NCBI GenBank assembly: GCA_032821775.1
Contig: JAVLRN010000009.1
Coordinates: forward strand, 2,728,001-2,792,000
DNA from: Sanguinoderma infundibulare
Lineage: Eukaryota > Basidiomycota > Agaricomycetes > Polyporales > Polyporaceae
Direction: 5' to 3'
DNA: 64,000 nucleotides
Under the pieces are notes generated by a model. The model searched no databases. It had not been told where the DNA came from and worked only from the letters and a program-made list of their open reading frames with translations. The number at the start of each line of letters is the position of its first letter. The stretch's first letter is position 1. Of this stretch, positions 22,152 through 33,500 are shown piece by piece. The translations under genes were made by a program, and so were the position numbers.

Positions 22152-24966
22152 TCATCGACCGAGGTATGACAGCAGACACGAAAGCTCGCGCCGCCACGGA
22201 TCGAGCACCTTCCGCGCCGCCGGACGAGCTGCCAAGTCCAGCACGACGGACCAGAACACGAGGAGAGCCAAGATGACGAGGGCGTAGTACGCCAGGCCGA
22301 CACACACGTCCTTCGCGCCGCGCGCCCAGCCCTTCTTCTCCTTCCCCTTCCCCTTCCCCTTATCGAGCTGAGCGCGGTCCGCGGGTCAGGCCCGGCGCGC
22401 GACCTTCGTCGCCTTCGCCGGTGAGGTCTGGTTCAGCCTCGATGACCGCCTCCGCCCGCCGCCCTCGCTCTCCTCCCCCGCGCTCACCGCCCGCCCACGT
22501 CCGCGCCGCGCGGCAGGGGGCGCCGCCGCGACGACGGCCTTCTTCGCGCCGCCCGCCCGCCCGCGCTTCGACGGGATCGGCCGCCCCGCACGCGCAGGCC
22601 CCGAGTCCCCGATCTCCACCTCGTCCGCGTCCGCGTCTGCGTCTGCGTCACCATTCACGTTCCCATTCACGTTCTCGTCCTCCTCGCTCATGGGCGACAG
22701 CGACCGCTCAAAGTCCCGCGCGGCCTGCTTGCGCTTGTTCGCGCGCCCGTTCGAGTTCGAGTTCGAGTTGACCGCGCGGAGGTACTGGTCCTCCGCTTCC
22801 TCCTCCGCAGCGGCGCGCAGCCGCATCTCCTGCGACGGGCTCGGCAGCTCCTCGCCCCGGTCGCGCGCGCGCCGGATGACGTCGCTCCGGCGCACCAGCT
22901 TCGATGCCTGGCGCATGACCGCCCCGTTGCCGTTCGCGCGCGCGGAGGACGGGCCCACGGCGGCCGCATCGTCGTCGTCATCGTCGTCGTCCGGCGAGGG
23001 GACGTACGGCGGCGTCATGCGACCGCTGTCCATCGGTTCGTCTTCGTCGACGGCCATGTCGTTCGACGCGACCGAGCACATCGATGTGTCCGCGAGTGCC
23101 GATGCCTGCTTCGGCGTAGAGAGGCCTGCCGCGGGAGGAGGGGGAGGGGGAGCCGCGTCGTTCGCGGGGTGTGGTCCGGTCAGCCAAGCGTGGTCGCGCG
23201 CTTCCGTGAGGGACATGCGCTGCCTGGGCTCGTACTCGAGCAGACGGCGGATGAACTCCTCGGCAGGGGACTGCTCCTCGGCACCGACTGGGCTTGCAAC
23301 GCACTCGCGGAAGTACTGCCAATCAACTTGACGGGTGCGCACGCGCGTCTTGACGTCCTTGTTGGGGTCATCATCCCCGAACGGCGTGGACATCGTAAGC
23401 CTGCAATCGATGTGAGGGAGAGGACACAGTTGAGGAGATGGTGGCATACGTACATGGAGAACACAATGACACCTACGCTCCAGCTATCGACGAGCTGGTC
23501 GTAGCCCTCGTTGCCCGGGACCTGGTTCACTACTTCGGGCGCAAGGTATGCGGGAGTTCCACACATGGTCTGTAGACATGCGTCAGACCTGTGGGCTTGA
23601 TATCTGGCTATCACTGCACGCACCCGCAACATCGTCATGCTGTCGACGACCTTCGCGAGACCGAAGTCGGCCACCTTGACAACAGGTGGGTCGTCGGCGC
23701 TCAACAAAACGTTCTCCGGCTTGAGGTCCCGATGGGCGATTCCCAGACTGTGTACGTACTGGAGACAAAGTTATGCCAATGCGAGGAGAACGAAATAACG
23801 AAAACTCACAGCAAGCGCGTCGCAGATCTGGCGCGTCAGGGCCTGCGCCTCGGGCTCTGCTGCTCGGGGAATCAGTTGAATGGAGGAAGCCCGACTCAAG
23901 ATTCACTCACCTATACGTCCCCTCTTGAGAATGTATTCGAGGAGGTCGCCACCAGGTACCCACTCCAAGACGAGGTCTATAAAGGTCGTTCAGTACGAGG
24001 CGGACATGACGACGGAAGGTACGGACTGATGCTGTAGGGCTCGAAAAAGACCTCCTTGAGCTGGCAGACATTCGGGTGCTGGAGGCGTTCCAGGATGCTG
24101 ATCTCGCGAGCAAAGTTGTGGGTGGCCTTGGCTTCTTCGGCGGCGGCAGCTTCGCCGCTCGTGTTGGTGAGGTTACGGCGGAGCTGGCTGGCCTGGATCA
24201 TCTTGACGGCGTACCACTTGTCCTCTTCCTTGTGGAGGGCCTTCATGACAGTGGCGAAGGAGCCCTTGCCAAGCTCGTGTTGGAGGTCGTAGTACTTGTG
24301 GAAACCGCGGTTTGGGGGACCAGAGGCTATATGACGGTAGATGAAACCTGGAAGGGATTCAGGACTTGAGCCTGGAGGCGGCGTGAGGAGGAGAAGGACA
24401 CTCACGATAGTCCTCCACGCCAAGGTTGGCTGGTTGGGGATTGTGAGAGCCGAAGGCGAGCTCGTTTCCGTCACGGAGGATCATTACCTTGCCCTTGCCG
24501 ATCTTCTCATTATTGATCTCGAAGGGGGTGAGCTCGGAGGGGGTGGCAAGGGAAAGAGTGGACACTCACGAATGTGCCGTTGCTCGACAAGTCAGTGACT
24601 TTGATGGCTGACTTTGCGGTCTCGTCGGTGTCCCACTCGATGATGCAGTGGAAGTTGCCTGGCGGGCGCCAAACACGTCAGTCAAACGCGAGTGAGGCGC
24701 GGGAGAGACGCGTCGCGGGACTCACTGATTTTCATGCCGGGGAGGATGATATCGTTCTTGTGCTCCTCGCGATTGCGGCCAATGCGGTAGGTCGGCTTGA
24801 TCTTCTGGAAGTCTATCCTGCGGAGGTTGGCGCTGCATGGGATAAGGTAGCCCCAGAGGTGGGTGTCAAGGACGACATCGTGTTGGGAGGCTTGCTGGGT
24901 TGCTTGGGTTTGTTGCTGCGTTTGAACGCCATCGTCGGTCATCATGCGGTCGTCTTCTGCTTGCAT
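22152..24966 (-). CDS. FHA-domain checkpoint kinase of the Chk2/Rad53/Cds1 type
   Basis: It starts at 24966. The FHA domain spans the first three exons: YRIGRN, then SNFHC across an intron, DLSSNGTF, then INNEKIGKGKV and LAFGSHNPQ. The kinase domain follows: ELGKGSFATV (P-loop), YAVKMI (ATP-binding Lys), HRDLKPENVLL, DFGLA and GTPAYLAPE. A long Asp/Asn/Arg-rich tail contains runs of Asp and repeated NS and DA pairs, then basic GRAGGAKKAV and RRGRGRA. FHA plus kinase is the Chk2 layout, which signals DNA damage in the nucleus. Introns are short, 50-70 bp. The end is ambiguous: unspliced reading stops at 22386-22388, but a 120-bp in-frame intron (22368-22487) would remove this stop and add a 72-residue tail with a membrane helix ending at 22152 (see findings). 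Confidence 0.88.
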
Positions 24967-26659
24967 TGTGCGAGGAGTTGTTGGGCGAGGAGAGGCGGTG
25001 GTTGAGAGGAACGTGCGTGGTCAAGTACGCGGTTTGGAGGGGAAAGGTCTGGGATGGGTGTGGGGGAGTGAGCCTCGCCTTTTGAACGCGTGAACAATGG
25101 GAATCGGAGGTGGAGATGGAATAAGACGTGGACAGGCAAAGCGGGGGAAGGCTAAGCGTTGAGCGGAGGTGCAAGGACCGAGTGGCTGAATTTGACGCGT
25201 CGACCTCAATGGCTTTTGTTTGGGACGATCTCGAGCTCGCGGTGGATGTCGATGAGAGATGATGATGGTATCGGAATGAACAACGGCGCACTCAGCCACC
25301 CACAGTCCCTCGACGTGTTCGTCAAATCCAACCGCTCCTCCAGGCCCAGACTCTCTCTGTCCTCCCGGCCCCCTCGGAGTCAGCGGAGTCACCTCGGAGT
25401 CCAATCCCCTGGCACTGCTTCTCGCTCTCCGCAATTCTCCGCGCAAATCACCTGGCGCCGCTTTTTGTACTTGCCGCTGTCTGCTAACTTTATCGAGCAC
25501 CTGCACCCTGTGGACACTTGAAGCTTGACGGACAATCGATGCTGTGCTTCCTAGTATGATCTGTCGTCGTCTCATCGGATCCAAGAATTGAAGACAAGGT
25601 CAGATATAGGCATATCGTGGACTTAGTGGGCGGAGTGGGTGCCATGATGACATATCTCTAGGTAATGCAATATGAAGCCAGATAAACAATTTATAGTGTA
25701 CCAAGCATCTTGTCTCGAGGATACCGAGAGCGTAGACGTTGTCGTAAGGAGGGCGGTGGAAAGGCATATGGAGAACAATGTATCCGGCGTGGATTCTGCG
25801 GTTCAAGGTTCCAGAGACGAGAGCGAACCCAGTGTCGCCTTACCGCAGATACTGCCATGCTGTCCACATATCGCATCTAGAATGAGAGGAGAGCTCCTGA
25901 TAGAATGATCCTTGTGAATCAATGAATCCGCGATGAGAATGACGGGAAATTTTGCACTAGTGACCTGAAAGGTGAGTGATATCGACTTGTGACCTTTCCA
26001 CCACGTCTCGTGGTGGGGTAGACGCGCGCATATGTAGCCTTCCGCCACGGAATACCAGAGCTGGCAGCATGGTTGATAATGTCCGGATCAGCCTGGGCGC
26101 TACATCAGGAAAAACCAAACTCTCTCTAGCTTCTGCCGATGCTCTCAAGCACTCCGAGACCTCTCAAGTAGCGAGCGCTCGATAGCACCCGATAGCACTC
26201 CCGAGCTGTCTAGGATATCTGTAAACAGAATCAGTGTGAATATCCTTCTTCCTATCGCATTCAGTGCTTTATACCAATAAATTGCCCACAAATACCTGCT
26301 GCTCGCTCTCTGGAACGACAATTTGAACCACACCAGCAGGTCAAGGAACGGGCCCGAGTCATTACGCACCAGCCCTAAACCTCCACGTGATCTCCTGACC
26401 CGCCAACCCAAGTTACCAAACACTGACAGCTCTCTTTGTTCGTGTCCACCTCTTTTCCTCTCCAACTCGCTCTAGAGAGCTGCTCCATCCCACCTCGCAC
26501 TGCACGGAGCCAGCTCACCAACCACTCATCTCTCTCCCTGCCAGCAGGGGTGGCGCCGACCCCAGAAAGGTGCGCTTGTCTCCCACCTCCTTGAACGCCG
26601 CCAACGGCCTCCCTGCAAACGCCGGGCCAAGCCGCACCCGCCCGCGGCGCATTCGCCAA
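24967..26659. other. Intergenic, nothing recognised
   Basis: This is the promoter side of the kinase gene, followed by sequence leading into the duplicated accessory block. Open frames (25021-25584, 25159-25521) have no domain or conserved counterpart in the window. Confidence 0.4.
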
Positions 26660-26960
26660 CTATGGAATCTGCACCAGTCGAGTCTCACACACTGTCGTCT
26701 ATCTGGAACGCACATTCAGACCCTCGGATTCTGCGATGTGACTTTTGCGACAGATCTGGAGTTTGTTCACCTCCTCGTAATACTTTTCCAAGCACCAGAA
26801 AGCTCGTCTGTCGGACTGTGCACATCCAGAAAAGTGCTAGCGCCAATCTACTCGTGACCGGAACAATTTTCATGTAGGTAGCTACAGCTAAGGACGCTTG
26901 AAGTGAGAATCATCCGGCGTGTCTTCAGGACAATCTCTGAAAGCCCCTCAATCCTCCTTG
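26660..26960 (+). pseudogene. F-box/WD40 family fragment, copy 3
   Basis: About 300 bp match the middle of exon 1 of the F-box/WD40 family. Reading in shifting frames gives HQSSLTHCRLSGTHIQTLGF, then FATDLEFVHLL, then the equivalent of SASPNLLVTGQRS with a frame change. The match runs to the exon-1 donor region (CTTGAAGTGAGA near 26900). The F-box start, the later exons and the propeller are absent, so it is a truncated relic. Confidence 0.65.
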
Positions 26961-28364
26961 CATGCGACGAGAACCCGTCGCTTCGAATTTGGTCCCCGAT
27001 TGGCATCGAACTCCCTACGTCCAGCAACAAGACCACGAACGTCCCCAAGTTCCGGTCACCATCGCAATACTCGGGTGTCGCTTCCGCTCGCTATTCGTTA
27101 TCATCTTCCTGGAGCCTCGCCGACCGCCGCAGACCAGTACCACATTGGAACAGACTCATATCTGTCCTGGCCTGGAGGTGTCGTGGAGCACGATCACCGG
27201 CAACTTCAAGTTAAAGGTGGTCTCGTCAGCATCGCCGGATGCCCGGTCCCGCGCAGTGCGTAAACGTGCGTCCCATCATCATCGCTCAGCATCACGGGTG
27301 TGTCCCTGGTAGTGTCGATGGGCATCGTGTACGTGAATGACGAGGGCGTATTTCCGGAGGTGGTGGCCAACCGCGCACAGCGCGCCGAGATGTACTACCC
27401 TAGTCCTGTCGACGGTAGCATTCGGCTCCTTTGACTTAAGAGTGAGTACAAACTTCCTTCGAGTTGTTTTGGTTGGGGTCATACGCACAAGTGTTCCGGC
27501 AGAGCACTGCATGTGTCAAAACACCCAATCACCGCATTCGCACGTCAACGGTCGTATGTGGGGCGCAGTTCGTTTGTATATCCATCCATTTCTACATCGC
27601 CTTACAGACATTCCCAGCTCCCGCATATCAGTATTATGTATACACATACATTCAACGGTCTTACGCAGAAAGTGAGACCAGGCACATCCCGCACAGTCCC
27701 CTCGTACAATCGCCGAGCGCTGTTGACTCCGATGTGACCTCGCCAGTCTGATCCGTCAAACGATTTCCTCTATCTGCCCCTCCGTCGTATCATATCCCAC
27801 CGTTACCCGCGATCCAGCCGCCGTCTGTTAGGATCTAGACGGGACATTGCCCGACAGAACCCTACTACAAGTACGTGCGTGCACTATTCATACTAGCATC
27901 AATACTAATCCAGTGTACTTGTACCGATTCAGGTAATCGTTAGCGCACTGTACAAGCTCATTGGCTGTGTCGTGTAGAAGTGCGTGTGGTGGTAGGGAGC
28001 TTGAACTTCCAGGGCTCGGTTGGTCCGGAAGTTGCCCATGGTGAACTGACCTGCTCCGGACTCGAAAATTACAGGTGTGGCTCATGATGTCATTCCACAG
28101 TTCGCATCAAAATGAACTCTCAACGCTGTGTGGACACGGCTGAAGTAGAAATGCAGTCGGTCAGAAGCCTATCGATTTACGTTGCGATACTGGACCCGAG
28201 GGTTCAGGGTACCTTGAGTTCGATGTGGACACGTCTGAAGCTTTGTAGGCGGCTAGCAGATAGCCTTCTGACCCTCGGGGCTATTGCGGCTCAAACGGGC
28301 ACACTGCATCGGCCGCGTGTACTCCTCCTGCCTTGCCCTCCTCCCATTCCGCACACAACTCGCT
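26961..28364 (+). repeat. Duplicated module C and 5' flank (copy at 41.4-42.8 kb)
   Basis: This stretch is colinear with 41390-42779, upstream of another F-box/WD40 copy. Both contain potential coding pieces on plus: QLQVKGGLV and IAGCPVPRS, then after a 40-bp gap with a GTGCGT...CTCAG outline VNDEGVFPEVVANRAQRAEM and YYPSPVDGS. Here the second piece ends in a TGA where the other copy reads TGG; in the other copy a TGA occurs in the first piece where this one has GGA. So each copy is broken at a different site. I do not recognise the protein. Confidence 0.5.
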
Positions 28365-30121
28365 ATGGCTCTCATCCTCCCATTCAGCACTCGACTCGCT
28401 ATATCCCCCGCTCTCCCTTGGGAAGTTATTGAGAGGGTTATTGGTTATTCATACGACGATCGCCGCACCCTGCGCAACTTTTCCCTTACATGTCGCCAAC
28501 TCCGTCCTCGTAGTCTCTCTGTTCTCATTTTCCATGTCACTGGCAAGATCACCTGCAGAGAGGATATCTTCGGCCTTCGTGACTTCCTCCACGCCAAACC
28601 TCACCTTGCACCCCTCGTTCAAAGGATAGCCATGTGTCCGACTGACTTGGTCCCTTCCCTCCCCTTCAAAATGCTTCCTAACCTCACCGAAATCGAATTC
28701 TCCTCCTCGCCACTCTCAAAGAACACCATTCTGCATCAGTCCACTCTCACACACTGTCGTGTATCTGGAATGCACATTCAGACCCTCCGATTCTGCAAGA
28801 TGACTTTTGCGACAGATCTCAAGTTTGTTCGCCTCCTCGCGGCATTTCCAAGCATCAAAGAGCTCTTCTGCCGGTCTGTGTACATTGAGGAAAGTGCTAG
28901 CCCCAATCTACTTGTGACCGGACAACGTTCATGTAGACAATTACAACTAAGGACACTTGAAGTAACGGCCATCCTGCATGTCTCCATGGCAATCTCTGAC
29001 CTTCGGGCTGCTCATTTCAGATAGGCGAAAGAGTTGATAAGACAGCGGTGGCGTTTCTGCTAGAGATGGCTAAAGCCACGGTGGAGACTTTGTCCTTGAC
29101 TATCGCAAAAGATGGTGAGTCCATAACTACCTTGCATTAACCTACGGCAGCCCATTCGCCATATATTCACTCTCTTCTATCTGCTTAGAACAATGGCATT
29201 CATCTCCACAGCAGAACGAATGGGCTTAGCTACGCTTTCTGATCTTGCTGGCAAACTTAGACGCTCGGGAAGTTATGAAGACTGTCGAGTTCTTGAAGAA
29301 TTTCCATCCTGCAAATTTGAAGGAGGTCACAGTAACCCTCATGGTTAAATCTGCATGCAACACCCATCGGATGCTGTCCACAGTGGGCAGGATTGCATCA
29401 GAATGCTCAAAGCTTGACCAGGAACTTGCCCGTGTGTATCAACCCTCAGTAATCTTCTGAACCGGTCATGTATCACATCATCGGGATGTTTTCTGGAGTC
29501 CACAGCTCTGACAGCATTTCCTGATTCTGTTCAAATGCAATGCAATTGCTTTTCAGTCAAACAAAGTAGTCGGTGAGTCTCAAAACGATGACAACGATGG
29601 TGGCAAGGCAGCTCATCAGTTGTGTAGGGACAACCACTGGCCATGATGGACCAGTGATGTTGCTTGCCATGTCTTCGGACAGCAAGTGGATTGCAACTGG
29701 GTCCCAGGATTCCACCATCATTCTGTGGAGCTCGGATGGCCAGGCCTCCCATGAATGGTTCCATCCTGCCAATGAAGCCATCACATCACTCATGTTCTCC
29801 CCAGATAGTTGGTATCTTGCATCTGTCTGCAGGCTTAACAAGAGGAACATTGCGATTTGGGACATCAGCCAAGGAGGGGCCCTCAAAGTCACGATGTTCG
29901 AGGGCCACTCGGGTTTTGTGTCATCTCCAGAGGACACCACGATCGCCCTCGCACTTAGCCGCAGCGTGCGGATACAGGCCCTGGCTGTGAGCCTGTGGGA
30001 CATCTGGACGTCCCAGCAGCTCCACCTCCTCACAGGCGTGGACTAGGAGGGGATCTGCTCTATCTGCTTTTCTCCGGATGGACAGTGGCTTGCCTTGGGC
30101 TGGGGTGATAACCACTGTTGC
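28365..30121 (+). pseudogene. F-box/WD40 fusion, copy 4, 5' part (broken and interrupted)
   Basis: It has the family's exon structure: F-box exon from 28365 (ISPALPWEVIERVIGYS), then the short exon starting ATAGGCGAAAGAG, the third exon from about 29190 and the WD40 exon from about 29628. Four in-frame stops occur: TAG 29227, TGA 29458, TGA 29509 and TAG 30044. In the intact copies these positions read CAG, CGA, CGA or CCA, and CAG, so each change is consistent with C to T. The second family ATG (MSPALPW) is ATA here. At 30121, after the codons for DNHCC, the gene is cut by an LTR retrotransposon; it resumes in frame at 36643 (or 36648, allowing for the 5-bp duplication). Clearly not functional. 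Confidence 0.85.
30117..30121. repeat. Target site duplication GTTGC, left
   Basis: Five bases GTTGC directly precede the left LTR and recur directly after the right LTR. Removing the element and one copy restores the WD40 reading frame seen in paralogues (DNHCC followed by VLDIASG). Confidence 0.95.
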
Positions 30122-30480
30122 TGTTGAGCATAGTGGGAATACCACTATGGGGGACAACTACATGCAGTAGTCACACATACTTACCTGGCTAGAGAGGGAA
30201 AGAGGCTTGTAGAGACGAGTGAGGAGAAGAGCAGGAAGAGATATTGCTATTAGGGTCAATGGGGGCCGTATATACTACATGGAGAACTGTATTAGTAAGA
30301 ACTATACAGTACCAGACTGCACTGCCAGTACACAGGTATGTGGGCAGTGCATCACATGAAACAATCATGTAGAAGGCGGCTATATAGTGCCTGTGCTGAT
30401 AGATGAGATATCGGGCTGTGCCAATATCTATGTATGCAGCTACACTATGCAATGCTGTGCATGGCTATGTGCGTTCAACA
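30122..30480 (-). repeat. 3' LTR of the copia element
   Basis: This 359-bp direct repeat is the 3' LTR because the element reads on the minus strand. It differs from the other LTR at about 13 bases and a 2-bp TA indel; 12 of the 13 are transitions and about eight fall in CpG dinucleotides of one or other copy. Confidence 0.95.
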
Positions 30481-30489
30481 CTCCCCCTT
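30481..30489 (-). other. Polypurine tract for plus-strand priming
   Basis: The minus strand reads AAGGGGGAG directly against the 3' LTR. This is the expected place and composition for the RNase H-resistant primer of second-strand synthesis. Confidence 0.85.
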
Positions 30490-30530
30490 GCTAAGTATGC
30501 ACTCACAAGTACGCAAGCGGATATGGCACT

Positions 30531-33500
30531 TTAAGCTGCCTTAGGAAAATGCAAGCCAAGATGGGGACAGAAGTGGTGGAACTTCACAGTGCCCAAATTC
30601 TTGGTAAAAATATCAGCGGGATTGTTAGTCCCTTCGACATAGAATATGTCAGTGATCCCTCGATCGTACACTTCTCAAATATAATGGTAATGGATGTCGA
30701 TGTGTTTTAACCTTGCTTCCGTAACAGCATTTTGTCCGATGTGTATGGAGCCTTGGTTATCTCCGGATACCGGTACACAACCGAAGTTGTAGCCAAGTTC
30801 AGCAAGTAAGTTGTGAACCCAAACTACTTGGTGACTACAGTTGCTCATTGCCATATACTCAGCCTCAGTGAAGGAAAGAGCAATGGTCTTCTGTGCATGG
30901 GAAACCCATGAGAATGTGCAGTTCGCTAGCTTCAGCATGAAGCCAGTCTGCGATCGTCAAGAGTGTGGGTCTGAAGCCCAATCACTATCGGTTGCGGCAA
31001 TTAAGCCAAGTTGAGAATCACTATTGTAAACTAAGGTGTAGTTCTTGGTACTGATGAGGTAGCGGCAAATGTGGAGTGCCTTGCTGAGATGATCCTCGGT
31101 CGGGTTTGCGGCATACTGTGCCAGTTTGGTCACAGCGAAAGCTATATCTGGCCTTGTACCTAGCATGAGGTAGAGTAGAGAGCCTATAACTTTCTGATAC
31201 CTGGAGCGAAGCTCCGGCATAGCTTGTCCTGTGTTGGGTGCAGGTATGTAATCCACAGGGAGTGGAGTGGAAGATGGTCATGCGTTTGTCATACTGCAGC
31301 GGTCCAATACTTTCTCCAAATATGTGCGCTGATCTAAAAAGATCTTTCGACCTATCTGAGTAATGTGCATGCGCAAAAACTCTTTGGCATTGCCAAGATC
31401 GCGGCATTCCCATTTCTTCATGAAGCGAGCTTTGAGTAGAGCTACAAGCTTCTTGTCACGCCCACAGAAAAGTGCATCGTCCACATAGATGATTACAACT
31501 ACCATTGCACCATCAGAGTGACGTTTGTAGATATATAAACCTGCATTGTTGGTGAGCCGTTTGTAGCCCATCAACTTCATGGACTCAGACAAGGTGCACC
31601 ACCACGCTAATCCTGCCTGCTTAAGCCCATATAGAGCATGCTTCAATCTGAAGACTTTGTGCTTTGAGCCAGGGATGCGAAATCCTTCTGGCTGCTCCAG
31701 ATAGATCTCCTCATCCAGCTTGCCATACAAGTATGCACTGCAAACATCGAGTCCTGAGATGTGCCAGTCTTCGAGTGCTGCAAGCGCCATGATGAGATGG
31801 ACTGTCTCGAAGCGGACAACTGGAGAGAATATCTTGTCAAAGTCTTCACCTTCGATCTGGGAGAAGCCTTTCCCTACAAGTCTGGCTTTCTTATGACCAT
31901 CAGTTTTGACGTCGAATACCCAGCGGTTTTTCACGACCTTACATCCTTTTGGATGGTTGACCAGGTCATAAACATCGCGCCTGTGAAGGGCCTCTAGTTC
32001 TTTGTGGCAAGTGGTAAACCACTCCTTTTGCTCAGCCTTTGGTAGACTGGCAATATCACGGTAAGTCCACTCGCGCACATTGGGCAGTGAGACTTTCTCC
32101 CCCTCATCTGGTGGAATCACCTTTGCAATAAGGTATTGGATGAGACTAGCTCCTCCTTCCCAGCATAGTTGTGCCACATCAGTTCTAGCTGCACATAAGA
32201 TACCTTCGACTTCTTCTGATGAGTGACCTGATGACTCTTCTGATTCATATTCATCATCATCTTCTTCTTCGTCATCATCATCATCATCGTCATCGTCGGG
32301 GTCTGAGCGATCTGGACTAGGAGTGACTGGTTCAGGTTGAGAAGGGACAAATGCAGGTATTGGGTCTTCACCCAAGTCCTCCTCTTCCTCATCATCGCTA
32401 CTACTAGATGAGACTACGGGAGTTGATTTCCGATACATATGCATCGAAGGTGGAAGTGGAACAGGTGGATTGCATTCAGCAGATCTCTGTCGTGATTGTG
32501 GAAGTGATTGGGCATGGCTAGGTCTGGGAACCTGCTCATCCCTTGAAGCTGGTGGGGTTTGAGAGCAACTCAGTTGCTCACCAACCAACTTCTTCCACGA
32601 TCCTCATTTCTCAACATCCTTAAAAATGTCTGTAGGGTGTCGTGATTCACCATAGACATTGCCTTTGCGAACTGGTACATTCCGCTCCCTCCCAGACTGT
32701 CATGGTGCAACTGGCTGTTCAACCAGAGGAGGTTGTGGCGGCATAGGGTGTTGCACTTCTGGTACAGGAGGTACAGCCAGAGCTGGTGCATGTGCTTGGC
32801 CTTACGTATTTCCCTTGCCCTTTTTGGAAGGTTTTATGGGAGGACAATGTTGCTCATCGCCATCATCAGGGAGTAAAGAAGGAGTAGTTGCCTGGTCCAC
32901 AGGTTCAACTAGTTTGGGTGCACTCTGCTGCCCTTGTCACTTCTTATCGTGTGAGCATTTTGGAAACAAACTTTCATCAAATAATGCTTGTGAAGCAGTA
33001 AAAATGACGTTATTTGGTGAGCGCATGAACTTATGGTTATGGTTACCAGCACTGACACCAAGATAAATCATCAGCTCCAACTTGGGCAATAATTTGTTCT
33101 TGCGAACTTCAGGTGGCAAAAAGACATATGCACCACAACCAAAGATGCATAGGTGACTGATGTCTGGCTTGGTATCATTCAAAAGTTCATAAGGGGTCCA
33201 CCATTCAAGGTGATGCATGGGGGTCCTATTGTACAGATGTGCTGCATGTTCGAATGAAAATTCCCACCAAGATTGAGGGATGCAGGCATCGTGCCGCATT
33301 GCCTCAGACTTGTCCATGAGCGTATGAATGATTTGCTCAGCATGGCCATTCTGTTGATGAATATGAGGCATGCTAGGAATGATTTCGATGCCTCTGTCTT
33401 TGAGCATGTTGTTGAAGGCATGCGATTTGAGTTCGCCTCCAGAATCTGATTTCCACTTGAGTACTTTCGCATTGTACTACGTCTCGACATACGAGAACCA

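Noticed and set aside
22690..23331. Ser-rich plus-strand ORF opposite the kinase C-terminal region
   Set aside because: It is antisense to a coding exon with simple-sequence runs; the sense reading continues the kinase.
32230..32310. Asp/Glu-coding simple repeat as a separate microsatellite
   Set aside because: It lies in frame in the acidic linker between integrase and reverse transcriptase of the copia polyprotein, a usual place for such runs.
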